Source of the DNA: CAZDXJ01 sp964509475
GTDB lineage: Bacteria; Pseudomonadota; Gammaproteobacteria; Methylococcales; Methylomonadaceae
Reading direction: 5' to 3'
DNA: 31,529 nt
Assembly: GCA_964509475.1 (NCBI GenBank)
Contig: CAZDXJ010000021.1
Coordinates: forward strand, 1 to 31,529
Shown here in pieces: positions 5,918 to 13,842 of this stretch. The stretch's first letter is position 1. Every line of letters begins with the position of its first letter. The notes beneath the pieces are model-generated. The model was not told the DNA's origin. It made no database searches and worked only from the letters and a program-made list of their open reading frames with translations. The position numbers were made by a program, and so were the translations under genes.

Positions 5918-7738
5918 ATGAAACAGCATTCACCGGCAGGCTGCGTTTTGATGGCCGTGCTGTGCAGTTTCATGGCCATGGGTCAGGCCAGGGACAAACC
6001 GCCTCCCCTGGCTCCGGGTTATGGTCGATTGCATTTTACAGCGCCGCCTGCAGGCTCTTACCCGTTACCCGTCATTGACCGTGCCCATGACGGTCAGGTC
6101 ATAGACCGGCACGGACAAGCACTGCGTTTGTTCGATCTGATGGGCGATAAAATTGTCCTGCTGAGTTTTATTTATACAAGCTGTAGCAATGTCAACGGCT
6201 GTCCGTTGGCAACCGCTGTATTCCATCGCCTTGCGTCCCGGCTGTGCCAACAGCCGGAGCGGGCCAGACAGCTTCGTCTGATCAGCTTGAGTTTTGATCC
6301 GCAACAGGATACGCCGGATAAAATGCGCCAATACGCCGGTCATTTATCGTGTCCCGATGTGGACTGGCATTTTTTGACTACGGCATCGGAGCGGGCTATA
6401 CAACCCATTCTGGCCGCGTATCAACAAAATGTAGACAAGGTTTATGATAGGCAGGGTCGATTCACCGGCACGTTTTCCCATTTGTTACGGGTTTATTTGA
6501 TCGACCGCAAAAAAAATATCCGCAATATTTACAGTGTCGATTTTCTGCATCCTGAAACCCTGCTCAACGATGTCGAAACCTTGCTGTTATCTGCTGACAC
6601 AATACCAGTCACCGACAACACCGAATCTACAACGATCCGTTCGGGCAAACCCGCCGATTTACTTGCTTTTTTCAACACACCGCCGCTGGGTTTACCGCCG
6701 GTTCCCAATCCTGGCGATAACCCGATTTCAGTGGCAAAAATCAAGCTGGGCCGAAAACTTTTTTATGATCGCCGTTTATCTCTGAACCATACCCTTTCCT
6801 GCGCCATCTGCCATATTCCGGATCAAGGTTTTACCAGCCATGACATGCAAACCGCCGTCGGTATCGAAGGCCGCAGTGTACGCCGTAACAGCCCGACAAT
6901 TTATAATGTCGCTTACTATACCTTGTTGTTTCATGATGGCCGGGAAAATACCCTGGAACAACAAGTCTGGGGTCCTTTACTGGCGCCGAATGAAATGGCC
7001 AATCCCAGCGTTGGTTTTGTTTTGCAAAAAATCCGCCGGATGGATGATTACCTGTCACTTTTCATGCAGGCGTTTGGCCGAGGGCCGAGCATGGAAACCT
7101 TGGGCATGGCGCTGGCCAGTTACCAACGTACGCTGAATTCGGCCAATTCGGCGTTTGACCGCTATTATTTCGGCCATGAAAAGCAGGCGCTCAGCCCGAA
7201 TGCGATACAAGGCTTGCAATTGTTCAAAGGCAAGGCCGGCTGTTCCGCTTGTCATTTAATCCAGAAAAATCATGCCCTGTTTACCGATAACAAAACGCAT
7301 AATACCGGTATCGGTTATGCCGCTTCCATGTTATCCAATCCGCCCACACAAGCCGTCCAAATCGCCCCCGGTGTTGCCGTCGAGGTTCCAACAGAAATTA
7401 TCCGCAGCGTTGCCGGAGACAAGCCGGGCGATCTGGGCCGTTATGAAATCACCCAAAAACCGGAGCACCGTTGGCATTACAAAACCCCTTCCCTGCGCAA
7501 TATCGCCTTGACCGCCCCCTATATGCACAATGGTTCGCTGGCAACGTTAAAAGAGGTTGTGCAATTTTATAATCATGGCGGTATTGCCAATAAAAACCTT
7601 GATCCGCTGATCAAACCGTTGCATCTGACCGACACGGAGGTGACGCAACTGGTGGAGTTTTTACAAGCCTTGACCGGCGCCAATGTCGATCAATTGATTG
7701 CCGATGCTTACGCGGCACCTATCGGCGATTCCCACTGA
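5918..7738 (+). CDS. SCO1-like copper chaperone fused to MauG/cytochrome c peroxidase-like di-haem protein
   Basis: 606 residues in one uninterrupted frame. Residues 1-24 form a Sec signal (cleavage near GQA-RD). Residues 45-225 are a SCO1/SenC thioredoxin-fold domain: copper-type cysteines C89 and C95, distal His188 in TFSHLLRVYLID, and SLSFDPQQDTP. A 25-residue low-complexity linker follows. Residues 250-590 are a MauG/CcpA-type di-haem domain with CAICH (295-299) and CSACH (442-446), SLNHTLSC, FHDGRENTLEQQV, TPSLRNIALTAPYMHNGS and FYNHGG. Both halves act in the periplasm. SCO proteins deliver copper and MauG-type proteins carry out oxidative maturation. The gene starts 10 bases after mtoX. 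The frame is open back to 5798 inside mtoX, but the signal peptide fixes the start at the ATG 5918 or the in-frame TTG 5909. The cysteine spacing is CX5C rather than the usual CX3C. Confidence 0.9.
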   Translation: MKQHSPAGCVLMAVLCSFMAMGQARDKPPPLAPGYGRLHFTAPPAGSYPLPVIDRAHDGQVIDRHGQALRLFDLMGDKIVLLSFIYTSCSNVNGCPLATAVFHRLASRLCQQPERARQLRLISLSFDPQQDTPDKMRQYAGHLSCPDVDWHFLTTASERAIQPILAAYQQNVDKVYDRQGRFTGTFSHLLRVYLIDRKKNIRNIYSVDFLHPETLLNDVETLLLSADTIPVTDNTESTTIRSGKPADLLAFFNTPPLGLPPVPNPGDNPISVAKIKLGRKLFYDRRLSLNHTLSCAICHIPDQGFTSHDMQTAVGIEGRSVRRNSPTIYNVAYYTLLFHDGRENTLEQQVWGPLLAPNEMANPSVGFVLQKIRRMDDYLSLFMQAFGRGPSMETLGMALASYQRTLNSANSAFDRYYFGHEKQALSPNAIQGLQLFKGKAGCSACHLIQKNHALFTDNKTHNTGIGYAASMLSNPPTQAVQIAPGVAVEVPTEIIRSVAGDKPGDLGRYEITQKPEHRWHYKTPSLRNIALTAPYMHNGSLATLKEVVQFYNHGGIANKNLDPLIKPLHLTDTEVTQLVEFLQALTGANVDQLIADAYAAPIGDSH

Positions 7739-7745
7739 AGAGCCT

Positions 7746-8189
7746 TTAATCAATGACGTTGGCCTCGCGCAATTGCCGGCGCAGGGTTTCCAGACGTTTA
7801 CGATTGACGCCAAAATCACTGTAACCGGTACGCGATGCCGAACGAATGTGAATGACCCGGGCTTCGCTGTCGAGCAAGGCATGAATATCGTCAATAAAAC
7901 CAAATATCCGGCTGCTTGCCTGGGCGTGTAAGCTGTATTGCGTTTGCGAAATAATCCGGGTTCTGGCCTGGTTTTTCAAGGCGTCAATCAATACCTGCCA
8001 GGCTTGTTCCGGTGCAGCCTGCAACTTGAAAGGCTCAATATAATGACTCCTATCACTGGCCTGGCTGGATACACAATTCGGGCTTTTCGGGCATAAAGGC
8101 AGTTTTTGCGCCGGTTGTGATGAAACCTTTGAGGTACAACTTGTTGTCATAATGATCAAAGCCGTTTTGATTAATAATTTCCAATTCAT
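7746..8189 (-). CDS. DUF1499 family protein, probably exported
   Basis: 147 residues. An N-terminal hydrophobic segment ends in MTTSC, a possible but imperfect lipobox. The DUF1499 signature follows: CPKSPNCVSSQ near residue 33, a central QAWQVLIDAL helix, and the C-terminal RSASRTGYSDFGVNRKRLE motif. Function of the family is unknown. It converges on the SCO-MauG gene with only 7 bases between the stop codons, so it is transcribed separately. Confidence 0.85.
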   Translation of the reverse strand: MNWKLLIKTALIIMTTSCTSKVSSQPAQKLPLCPKSPNCVSSQASDRSHYIEPFKLQAAPEQAWQVLIDALKNQARTRIISQTQYSLHAQASSRIFGFIDDIHALLDSEARVIHIRSASRTGYSDFGVNRKRLETLRRQLREANVID

Positions 8190-8340
8190 CGGGTTTTTCC
8201 GTAGAATACCAGTTCGTTACTGTCCATAGCAGCTGATTTTCCCTTGTTTTTTCAGTCGCTGCAAGTACGGCACCGTTTTTATTACCAATACTTTAAAAGC
8301 GGTCACAGGTCTAAAAATAGATACTGTACAAAACGCTATC

Positions 8341-9039
8341 ATGCAATTCTATGAAAAAATTCCGGTCGGCATCAGCAGCTGTTTATTGGGTAATAAGGTA
8401 CGCTATGATGGCAGCCATAAACACGATGCTTATATTACCGAAACATTAAGCCGATATTTTGAATTTCACCCTTTTTGCCCCGAGGTGGCTATCGGTTTAG
8501 GTGTTCCCCGAAAACCCATACATCTGGTTCATACCGATCAGGGTGTTCGTTGCCAGGGTGTTCATTTGCCTTGCCGGGATGTCAGCGGAGCACTACGCGG
8601 CTATGCCCGACAATTCAGCCGGCAACAGACAAATTTATGTGCTTATATCGTAAAACGCGGCTCACCCAGCTGCGGAATGCATGATGTTCCTGTGAAAAAC
8701 CAACCTGACCAACAAGGCACGGGCCTTTTCACCCAGGAAATCATGATCCTGGAACCCTTAATGCCTGTTGAAGAGGAAGGGCAACTGCATAGCAAGCCAT
8801 TACGTGAGAATTTTATCTTTCGGGCCCGCCTGTTATACCACTGGAAAAACCTGTTACATGCTGGACTCAGCATCCGTAAATTACATAGCTTTCATGAGTG
8901 CTATCAATCAAGCTGTACCGATTCAAACGATTGTTACAATTTAAAGGCTATACTGGCTGGTTTGAATAAAAACAACCTGGCACAGACTGCCGAACGCTAT
9001 ATTTTGCAATTGATGCAAAATATCAAAATGCGGCATTAG
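8341..9039 (+). CDS. DUF523 protein with shortened DUF1722 tail
   Basis: 232 residues. The first 150 are a DUF523 (YbbK-like) domain with its conserved cysteine motifs: GISSCLLG, VRYDGSHK, FCPEVAIGLGVPR, CAYIVKRGSPSCG. From about 165 the sequence (RENFIFRARLLYHWKNLL, then LHSFHECY) matches the start of DUF1722, but the protein stops after LMQNIKMRH, about two thirds of the way through that domain; usual DUF523-DUF1722 fusions are over 300 residues. No continuation was found in other frames after the TAG at 9037. Function is unknown; such proteins often neighbour photolyase genes, which are absent here. Confidence 0.8.
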   Translation: MQFYEKIPVGISSCLLGNKVRYDGSHKHDAYITETLSRYFEFHPFCPEVAIGLGVPRKPIHLVHTDQGVRCQGVHLPCRDVSGALRGYARQFSRQQTNLCAYIVKRGSPSCGMHDVPVKNQPDQQGTGLFTQEIMILEPLMPVEEEGQLHSKPLRENFIFRARLLYHWKNLLHAGLSIRKLHSFHECYQSSCTDSNDCYNLKAILAGLNKNNLAQTAERYILQLMQNIKMRH

Positions 9040-9186
9040 TACAGCATCCATTTTCCATTGTTGAACCGGCTGTATTATAAGAAGTTGAAATATAAAGAAA
9101 ATATTGCAATCTTATCCATCAGAATAAAAATGTTGCTGTATTAGCCCGACTTCTGTTTTGAACCTATTGACCTGTTATTAAATATT

Positions 9187-10032
9187 ATGGCGAAAATTTT
9201 AATTGTCGGCTGTGGCTCGATTGGCTTCGAACTGGCAACGGTTCTGATCACAAAAGGACATCATGTCACCGCGCTTAAACGGCATCTGGCAGACCCTATC
9301 CTGAACAGCGGTATGGATTATTTTAGCGCGGACATTCGTTCGGCAACCGATCTGAAACATTTGCCTAAAGATTTCGAACAGATATTTTTTATCGTTTCCC
9401 CGGATCAACGCACTGAAACCGCTTACCGGGCCATTTACCAAACCGGCCTGGACAATCTGCTTGAACATTTCGCAGGTCAAATGCACGTCCCCCACTGGTT
9501 TTTTGTTTCTTCGAGCAGTGTTTACGGACAAACCGATGGCGCATGGGTTGATGAGTCCTCACCAGCAGAACCCAAAAATATCACCAGTCAGTTGATTCGG
9601 GATGCGGAACTTAAACTTTTGCTGTCAACCCAGGCTAAACACACCATAGTCCGTTTATCCGGGATTTACGGGCCCGGCCGCGAATGGTTAATCCGGAAAA
9701 CCCAACAAATCCCGGCCTTGCAAAAGCACCCACCCTATTACACGAACCGTATACATCAGCGGGATTGTGTCGGCATTCTGTCTTTCTTGCTTGAACAACG
9801 GTTGCAAGGTGTTTCCCTGCAATCGTGTTATCTGGCCAGTGACGACAATCCGGCAACATTATGGGATGTGGTCTCCTGGCTGGCAACGCAGCTGCATATC
9901 ACCCAACCAAGAGAAAAACCAGGCGAAACCGGTATGTCGATGAACAAACGCTGCTGTAACAAAAGACTTAAGGAACTGGGCTATCAATTTCAGTACCCGG
10001 ATTATAAACAAGGCTATTTGTCATTGATTTAG
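9187..10032 (+). CDS. NAD-dependent epimerase/dehydratase-like SDR protein
   Basis: 281 residues of the extended short-chain dehydrogenase type. An N-terminal Rossmann motif reads ILIVGCGSIGFELA (residues 4-17). FVSSSSVYGQTDG (about 107-119) supplies the Ser and Tyr region, but the usual YxxxK pair is not clear, as in the atypical YeeZ-like branch. LSGIYGPGREWL and a YTNRIHQRDCV segment follow. No signal peptide. Its stop overlaps the GTG start of the HisA-like gene by one base, so the two are translationally coupled. Substrate unknown. Confidence 0.8.
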   Translation: MAKILIVGCGSIGFELATVLITKGHHVTALKRHLADPILNSGMDYFSADIRSATDLKHLPKDFEQIFFIVSPDQRTETAYRAIYQTGLDNLLEHFAGQMHVPHWFFVSSSSVYGQTDGAWVDESSPAEPKNITSQLIRDAELKLLLSTQAKHTIVRLSGIYGPGREWLIRKTQQIPALQKHPPYYTNRIHQRDCVGILSFLLEQRLQGVSLQSCYLASDDNPATLWDVVSWLATQLHITQPREKPGETGMSMNKRCCNKRLKELGYQFQYPDYKQGYLSLI

Positions 10033-10778
10033 TGGCTGTTGTGCAATTAATCCCGGTTATCGATATCAAAAACAACCAGGTCGTGCATGCCGTAAAAGGG
10101 CAGCGTATGCTTTATCAGCCCTTGCACAGCCCTTTGGCGTCATCCAGCAACCCTTTTATCGTCATCAATTGCTTACTGGATTTAGCCCGCTTTACATGTT
10201 TTTATATCGCCGATCTGGATGCAATTATGACCCGGTGTACCGGCCATATAGAACTGTTGATTGCGATATTGGAAAAATATCCCGATATTGCTTTCTGGAT
10301 AGACCGGGGGTATCCAATAATTCCCGAATTAGCACAATATCCCAATTTCACCCCGGTTATCGGCAGCGAATCCTTACATAAAAGCCAATTATCCGTTTTA
10401 CCAAAACAGGAAAATGCCTGGATTTTATCCCTGGATCATGGCTTAAAGGGTCGCTTAGGCCCTGATGCGTTATTTGAAAACCCAGGCTATTGGCCAAAAT
10501 CGATCATTGTCATGACACTTGCAAAAGTCGGCAGTGGAACGGGTCCGGATTTTCAGAAAATACAGCATTATCAAAAAATTTCTCCTCACAAACAATTTAT
10601 CGCCGCAGGAGGCATCCGCAACATCAAGGACATACGGAATCTGGAAAAAAAGGGTATCCGGAAGGTTTTGCTTGCCAGTGCATTACATAACGGTGCAATT
10701 GGAAAAAGTGAGATTGCTCAACTTCCAACGCAATCTTTGCCAACCCTGCCTTTCCGTCAAGGGTCTGAAAAGCCATAA
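10032..10778 (+). CDS. HisA-like TIM-barrel protein, H4MPT-cluster type
   Basis: 248 residues, GTG start at 10032 overlapping the previous stop codon (a second GTG lies at 10041). HisA/HisF-like features: LIPVIDIKNNQVVHAVKG at the N-terminus, FYIADLDAI (residues 57-65), ILSLDHGLKG near the middle and IAAGGIRNIKDI as a C-terminal phosphate loop. Sequence between these motifs is unlike histidine-pathway HisA. HisA-like genes recur among the conserved unassigned genes of H4MPT clusters in methylotrophs, and fae and a CitG-like gene stand just beyond. I infer a role in cofactor synthesis for C1 transfer; true histidine biosynthesis is unlikely with no his genes nearby. Confidence 0.7.
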   Translation: MAVVQLIPVIDIKNNQVVHAVKGQRMLYQPLHSPLASSSNPFIVINCLLDLARFTCFYIADLDAIMTRCTGHIELLIAILEKYPDIAFWIDRGYPIIPELAQYPNFTPVIGSESLHKSQLSVLPKQENAWILSLDHGLKGRLGPDALFENPGYWPKSIIVMTLAKVGSGTGPDFQKIQHYQKISPHKQFIAAGGIRNIKDIRNLEKKGIRKVLLASALHNGAIGKSEIAQLPTQSLPTLPFRQGSEKP

Positions 10779-10791
10779 AAAAACACCAGAC

Positions 10792-10823
10792 AAAAAAATA
10801 CCCCGCAGAACGGGGCATTTTTT
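10792..10823. terminator. Bidirectional intrinsic terminator between hisA-like and fae
   Basis: CCCCG (10801-10805)-CAGAA-CGGGG (10811-10815), flanked by an A-run on the left and a T-run on the right. It can terminate the plus-strand HisA-like transcript and the minus-strand fae transcript. Confidence 0.85.
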
Positions 10824-10854
10824 ATCAATCCAGTAGCGTCGTTTTTGGCAAAAA

Positions 10855-11367
10855 TTAATTATTTGCTGCGAAAGGATGCTCTGCTGTAGATTTTTTGGAA
10901 ACGACTTCAGCGGCTGTCGGTGTACCCGCCACGGCACGCTCAAGCGCTTCTTTAGTCGCTTCGTAATTGTACTGCTGAATTTTTGCATCATCTTCAGCCA
11001 GCCAATGAATGAAGACACCAACGGAAACAAACAAATCATCCGCTTCATCGGCAGGAATCGTACCGTTCTCAACACAATCGGCAACCGCCATCGCAACACC
11101 GCGCTGGGCAGGCCCAAACATTTGTACGGCCTGTTTTGAACCTTTGATGGTAACTTTATTGAACATGACAGTAGCGGGTTTGACCATCAGGTTTGGGGCA
11201 ACAACAGCCAGCAAGCTTGAAAAACCGTCTTTATTGTTGGTAAGACAATTGGCAAAAGCGGATTCTGCAGCAGAACCTCTAGGGCCTATCATCAAATCAA
11301 TATGAGCGACTTCGTTACCATCACCAACTAAAGATTCACCGACACGTGTGTTGTTAATTTTTGCCAT
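10855..11367 (-). CDS. fae: Formaldehyde-activating enzyme
   Basis: 170 residues, the standard length for Fae. The sequence is close to canonical: GESLVGDGNEVAHIDLMIG (conserved His22), KDGFSSLLAVVAPNL, KPATVMFNKVTI, QAVQMFGPAQRGVAMAVADC, IPADEADDLFVSVGVFIHW, KIQQYNYEATKEA, and terminal HPFAANN. Fae condenses formaldehyde with tetrahydromethanopterin to methylene-H4MPT in the cytoplasm (EC 4.2.1.147). AGGAG sits 8 bases before the ATG, a strong ribosome site fitting a highly expressed protein. It ends just before a bidirectional terminator; a long imperfect palindrome separates it from the upstream CitG-like gene. Confidence 0.97.
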   Translation of the reverse strand: MAKINNTRVGESLVGDGNEVAHIDLMIGPRGSAAESAFANCLTNNKDGFSSLLAVVAPNLMVKPATVMFNKVTIKGSKQAVQMFGPAQRGVAMAVADCVENGTIPADEADDLFVSVGVFIHWLAEDDAKIQQYNYEATKEALERAVAGTPTAAEVVSKKSTAEHPFAANN

Positions 11368-11419
11368 TACAGCTATCTCCTATGTGGAAAATAAAATGAA
11401 AAGTTTGACCAAGCAAAAT

Positions 11420-11561
11420 CAGGCATTATCTGGATTATCATTAATGTTATTAACTGATGTTACGCGGTTTTAGATTTTTGGCACTCTATATTGTGGAAAT
11501 ATACTCTACAGAAGCATAAATACAGTAGGTCTGGTAACATCAGTTATTAAAGTAATGCCTG
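11420..11561. repeat. 142-bp imperfect palindrome between the CitG-like gene and fae
   Basis: CAGGCATTA (11420-11428) pairs with TAATGCCTG (11553-11561), and AACTGATGTTAC (11452-11463) pairs with GTAACATCAGTT (11534-11545). The left arm carries extra bases between the two paired blocks. It is AT-rich. It may be a decayed miniature element or a structured leader for fae. Confidence 0.6.
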
Positions 11562-11585
11562 GTAAAAAATACGGATCAGTAAAAT

Positions 11586-12434
11586 TTACTCACTGCCCCG
11601 TTTTTCCAGGTACGCCACCAATACAGTAGCAACTGTCAAATCAGCTGTCGTACCCGGATTGACTCCCAACGACTTGAACTCGCTATCAATTTCATAAAGC
11701 ATGTCTTCAAGCTGTTCAGGCCGTTTCGTTTTTGACAGTTCCCGGTCAAGCACAGCCATTCTGGCAGACACCATCCTGGTATATCGGGTACCATATTTTC
11801 TTTCAATATGGCTATCAGGAAATTGACACAAGAATGCAGCATAAACTGCAACAGCTGCCCAATTATGATCCCTCCACTGAACGATATTTCTATTATACCT
11901 AATAATTGAAAAATTAAAAATATCTTTATAATTATTTTCATACTGCAATGCAATTCTGTCCCGGTCAGCCGCCATTGCCATCGCTTGACTCAGAGTAACT
12001 CTGGGAGGGGCATGTACATCCTGATCATCGACAACCCCTAACCCTCCAGGAGATGCCAGCGCAATAGCCTTGAAAACCCATTCCGCATCGGTAACCGTTG
12101 TTGTCATCAATACTTCAGCCAGAGCTTGTCTCAAGGGTTTTCGCGCCGTATTTTTAATGACTGCATGCAATATTGGGGCGCACAACAAAATGATACCTAA
12201 ATTAGTATTACAGCCAACAGCGTTCCGGGTTTCCTTGACCGCATAATAAATCTTTTCTCCCAGTGAATATTGGCTGGAAGTAAGGGGTTTGGAGCTAACA
12301 TGAGCACTTAGGCGAAAATCAGCTACGGTCATACCATGACCTTCTGAATAAACACTAACATTACCTGGCTTGAAGGCCTGCACATCGACATCGCAGGCAA
12401 AACGGTAAGCCTGCATTAAGCATTGTTGATTCAT
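11586..12434 (-). CDS. CitG/MdcB-like triphosphoribosyl-dephospho-CoA synthase family protein
   Basis: 282 residues. Family features in order: MQAYRFACDVDVQAFKPGNVS near the start, ETRNAVGCNTNLGIILLCAPIL near residue 70-95, ASPGGLGVVDDQDVHAPPRVTL at about 125-145, and the C-terminal KSLGVNPGTTADLTVATVLVAYL. The fold is that of ATP:dephospho-CoA triphosphoribosyltransferases, but there are no citrate or malonate lyase genes nearby. CitG-like genes are among the conserved genes linked to H4MPT functions in methylotrophs, so a cofactor-related phosphoribosyl transfer is a fair inference. An AT-rich patch in the middle (about 11880-11945) encodes a lysine/asparagine/isoleucine-rich stretch unlike the rest. 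GGTGA precedes the ATG. Confidence 0.82.
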   Translation of the reverse strand: MNQQCLMQAYRFACDVDVQAFKPGNVSVYSEGHGMTVADFRLSAHVSSKPLTSSQYSLGEKIYYAVKETRNAVGCNTNLGIILLCAPILHAVIKNTARKPLRQALAEVLMTTTVTDAEWVFKAIALASPGGLGVVDDQDVHAPPRVTLSQAMAMAADRDRIALQYENNYKDIFNFSIIRYNRNIVQWRDHNWAAVAVYAAFLCQFPDSHIERKYGTRYTRMVSARMAVLDRELSKTKRPEQLEDMLYEIDSEFKSLGVNPGTTADLTVATVLVAYLEKRGSE

Positions 12435-12589
12435 TATTTTTCACCAAACAGAATATTTCTATGCGCTTTTTCCGTCATGTTTATACAAAAACATGCAGTT
12501 GCAATTATACTTCACGTAGTCACGGATGCGGATTTTGAAAATAATTGAAAATTTAGGGTTCAATAGTGTTGTTATCTGATCGTATCTAC

Positions 12590-12688
12590 TCACCCCCCCT
12601 CTGAAAAGCCGGTGCAGGTTGTTGATTTATCAGTCTTGCCCAGCCCTTCCACGGAAGCGCTGGGCTTGCATAACCTGGGATGTTATGC
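12590..12688. repeat. Dispersed intergenic repeat, copy A, with two hairpins
   Basis: The block 12590-12639 recurs at 30591-30638 with few differences (shared core ctgaaaagccggtgcaggtt). Behind it, CCCAGC..CTTCC and GGAAG..GCTGGG form a strong stem-loop (12639-12664), and GCATAAC/GTTATGC (12668-12674/12682-12688) forms a second. The ggcttgcataac run inside this part also recurs in copy B. Confidence 0.7.
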
Positions 12689-12723
12689 AGAACGACAGGG
12701 ATGTATTCACGTATCCTGATAAA

Positions 12724-13812
12724 TCAATGACCTACGGCGGCTACAACACAAGCGGGTGAGTAGTTACATTCAGAATATGCCATTAAATCGACTTCCGGGC
12801 CAAGCAATACCGCAATCCAGCGGGTTTGTGGATCATTTTCCAGAACAATTCTGGCGATCATCGTAAACGGCACCGACAAAAGCATACCCACCGGCCCAAA
12901 CACCCAGCCCCAAAAAGCCAATGACAAAAAAACCACCAGCGTTGACAAACCCAAGCCCTTGCCCATGATTTTGGGTTCCAGTATATTACCGATCAGCATA
13001 TTGACGGCAAAATAACTGGCAACCACCCAAAAGACGCCGGAACTTCCCAATTGCACCCAGGCCAGCAACACCGTGGGAATTGCAGCGATAATCGAGCCGA
13101 TATTGGGAACGAAATTGAGCATGAAGGCAATAACTCCCCAAAGCCCCGGAAAATCCACGCCGATAAAATAAAGGCTTGTACTGATAAACAAGCCTGTAAG
13201 CACACTGGTAAATACCTTGATACCCAGATACTGGTTCAGGCTTTTAATGATTTTGCGGGTACGTTCTCCAGCAACCGGCCTGCCAAATGCCCGTTGCAAT
13301 TTTCGGGGCAGAATGAAGCATTCGGACAACAGAAACAAAACCGTGAGCAAAATGAAAAAAAGATTGGTGAACACATCACCCAGACCGGCAATCAACAATC
13401 CGGCAAAACGCATGAGCTTGCCAACATCAAATTCGGTAAGCAAATCCCTGTCCAGACTCAGGCCATATCCCTGTATTTTTTCGAACACTGCTGACGATTG
13501 TTGCAACAAACTAGCCTGATAATCCGGCAAAGCTGCGGTAAACTGGCGTATCGCAGCGGCCAGATAAGCGCCCAGGAAAATCAGGGTCAGCAGCAATACC
13601 GCGATAACCAGAAATATCGACAAACTTTTCGGTACACCTTTTTTATTGAGCCAGGCCAATGTTGGCAGACAAACAATCGCAATAAACAACGATAAAAACA
13701 ATGGATTGAGAATCGGCGCCGCCGCCTTCATGCCGGCAATGACAATGATCAGACAGGCCAGTGTCAACAACGGCGAAGCCGGATAGGAACGATCATTCAT
13801 TGTGCGGTTCAA
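12724..13812 (-). CDS. AI-2E/PerM (UPF0118) family permease
   Basis: 362 residues, about eight membrane segments. Two to three N-terminal helices (LLTLACLIIVIAGMKAA, LFLSLFIAIVCLPTL, LSIFLVIAVLLLTLIFLGAY) precede a soluble middle region (about 90-150). The C-terminal block has the family hallmarks FPGLWGVIAFMLNFVPNIGS, NMLIGNILEPKIMG, LSTLVVFLSLAFWGWVFGPV and a final LSVPFTMIARI. Members are transporters of varied substrate, from AI-2 to sodium/proton exchange. A second ATG at 13800 is possible. It begins 30 bases after gatB on the same strand, so it may share the gat transcript. The C-terminal CNYSPACVVAAVGH tail is unusual and of unknown meaning. Confidence 0.85.
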   Translation of the reverse strand: MNRTMNDRSYPASPLLTLACLIIVIAGMKAAAPILNPLFLSLFIAIVCLPTLAWLNKKGVPKSLSIFLVIAVLLLTLIFLGAYLAAAIRQFTAALPDYQASLLQQSSAVFEKIQGYGLSLDRDLLTEFDVGKLMRFAGLLIAGLGDVFTNLFFILLTVLFLLSECFILPRKLQRAFGRPVAGERTRKIIKSLNQYLGIKVFTSVLTGLFISTSLYFIGVDFPGLWGVIAFMLNFVPNIGSIIAAIPTVLLAWVQLGSSGVFWVVASYFAVNMLIGNILEPKIMGKGLGLSTLVVFLSLAFWGWVFGPVGMLLSVPFTMIARIVLENDPQTRWIAVLLGPEVDLMAYSECNYSPACVVAAVGH

Positions 13813-13842
13813 TCAATGCCGTTTATCAATCTTTTGTTTCGA

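Noticed and set aside
10683..11117. 144-codon minus-strand open frame over the hisA-like/fae junction
   Set aside because: It overlaps fae in another frame and crosses the terminator.
12639..12664. Intrinsic terminator for the PerM-type gene
   Set aside because: The stem is strong but no T-tract follows on either strand, and it belongs to a dispersed repeat.
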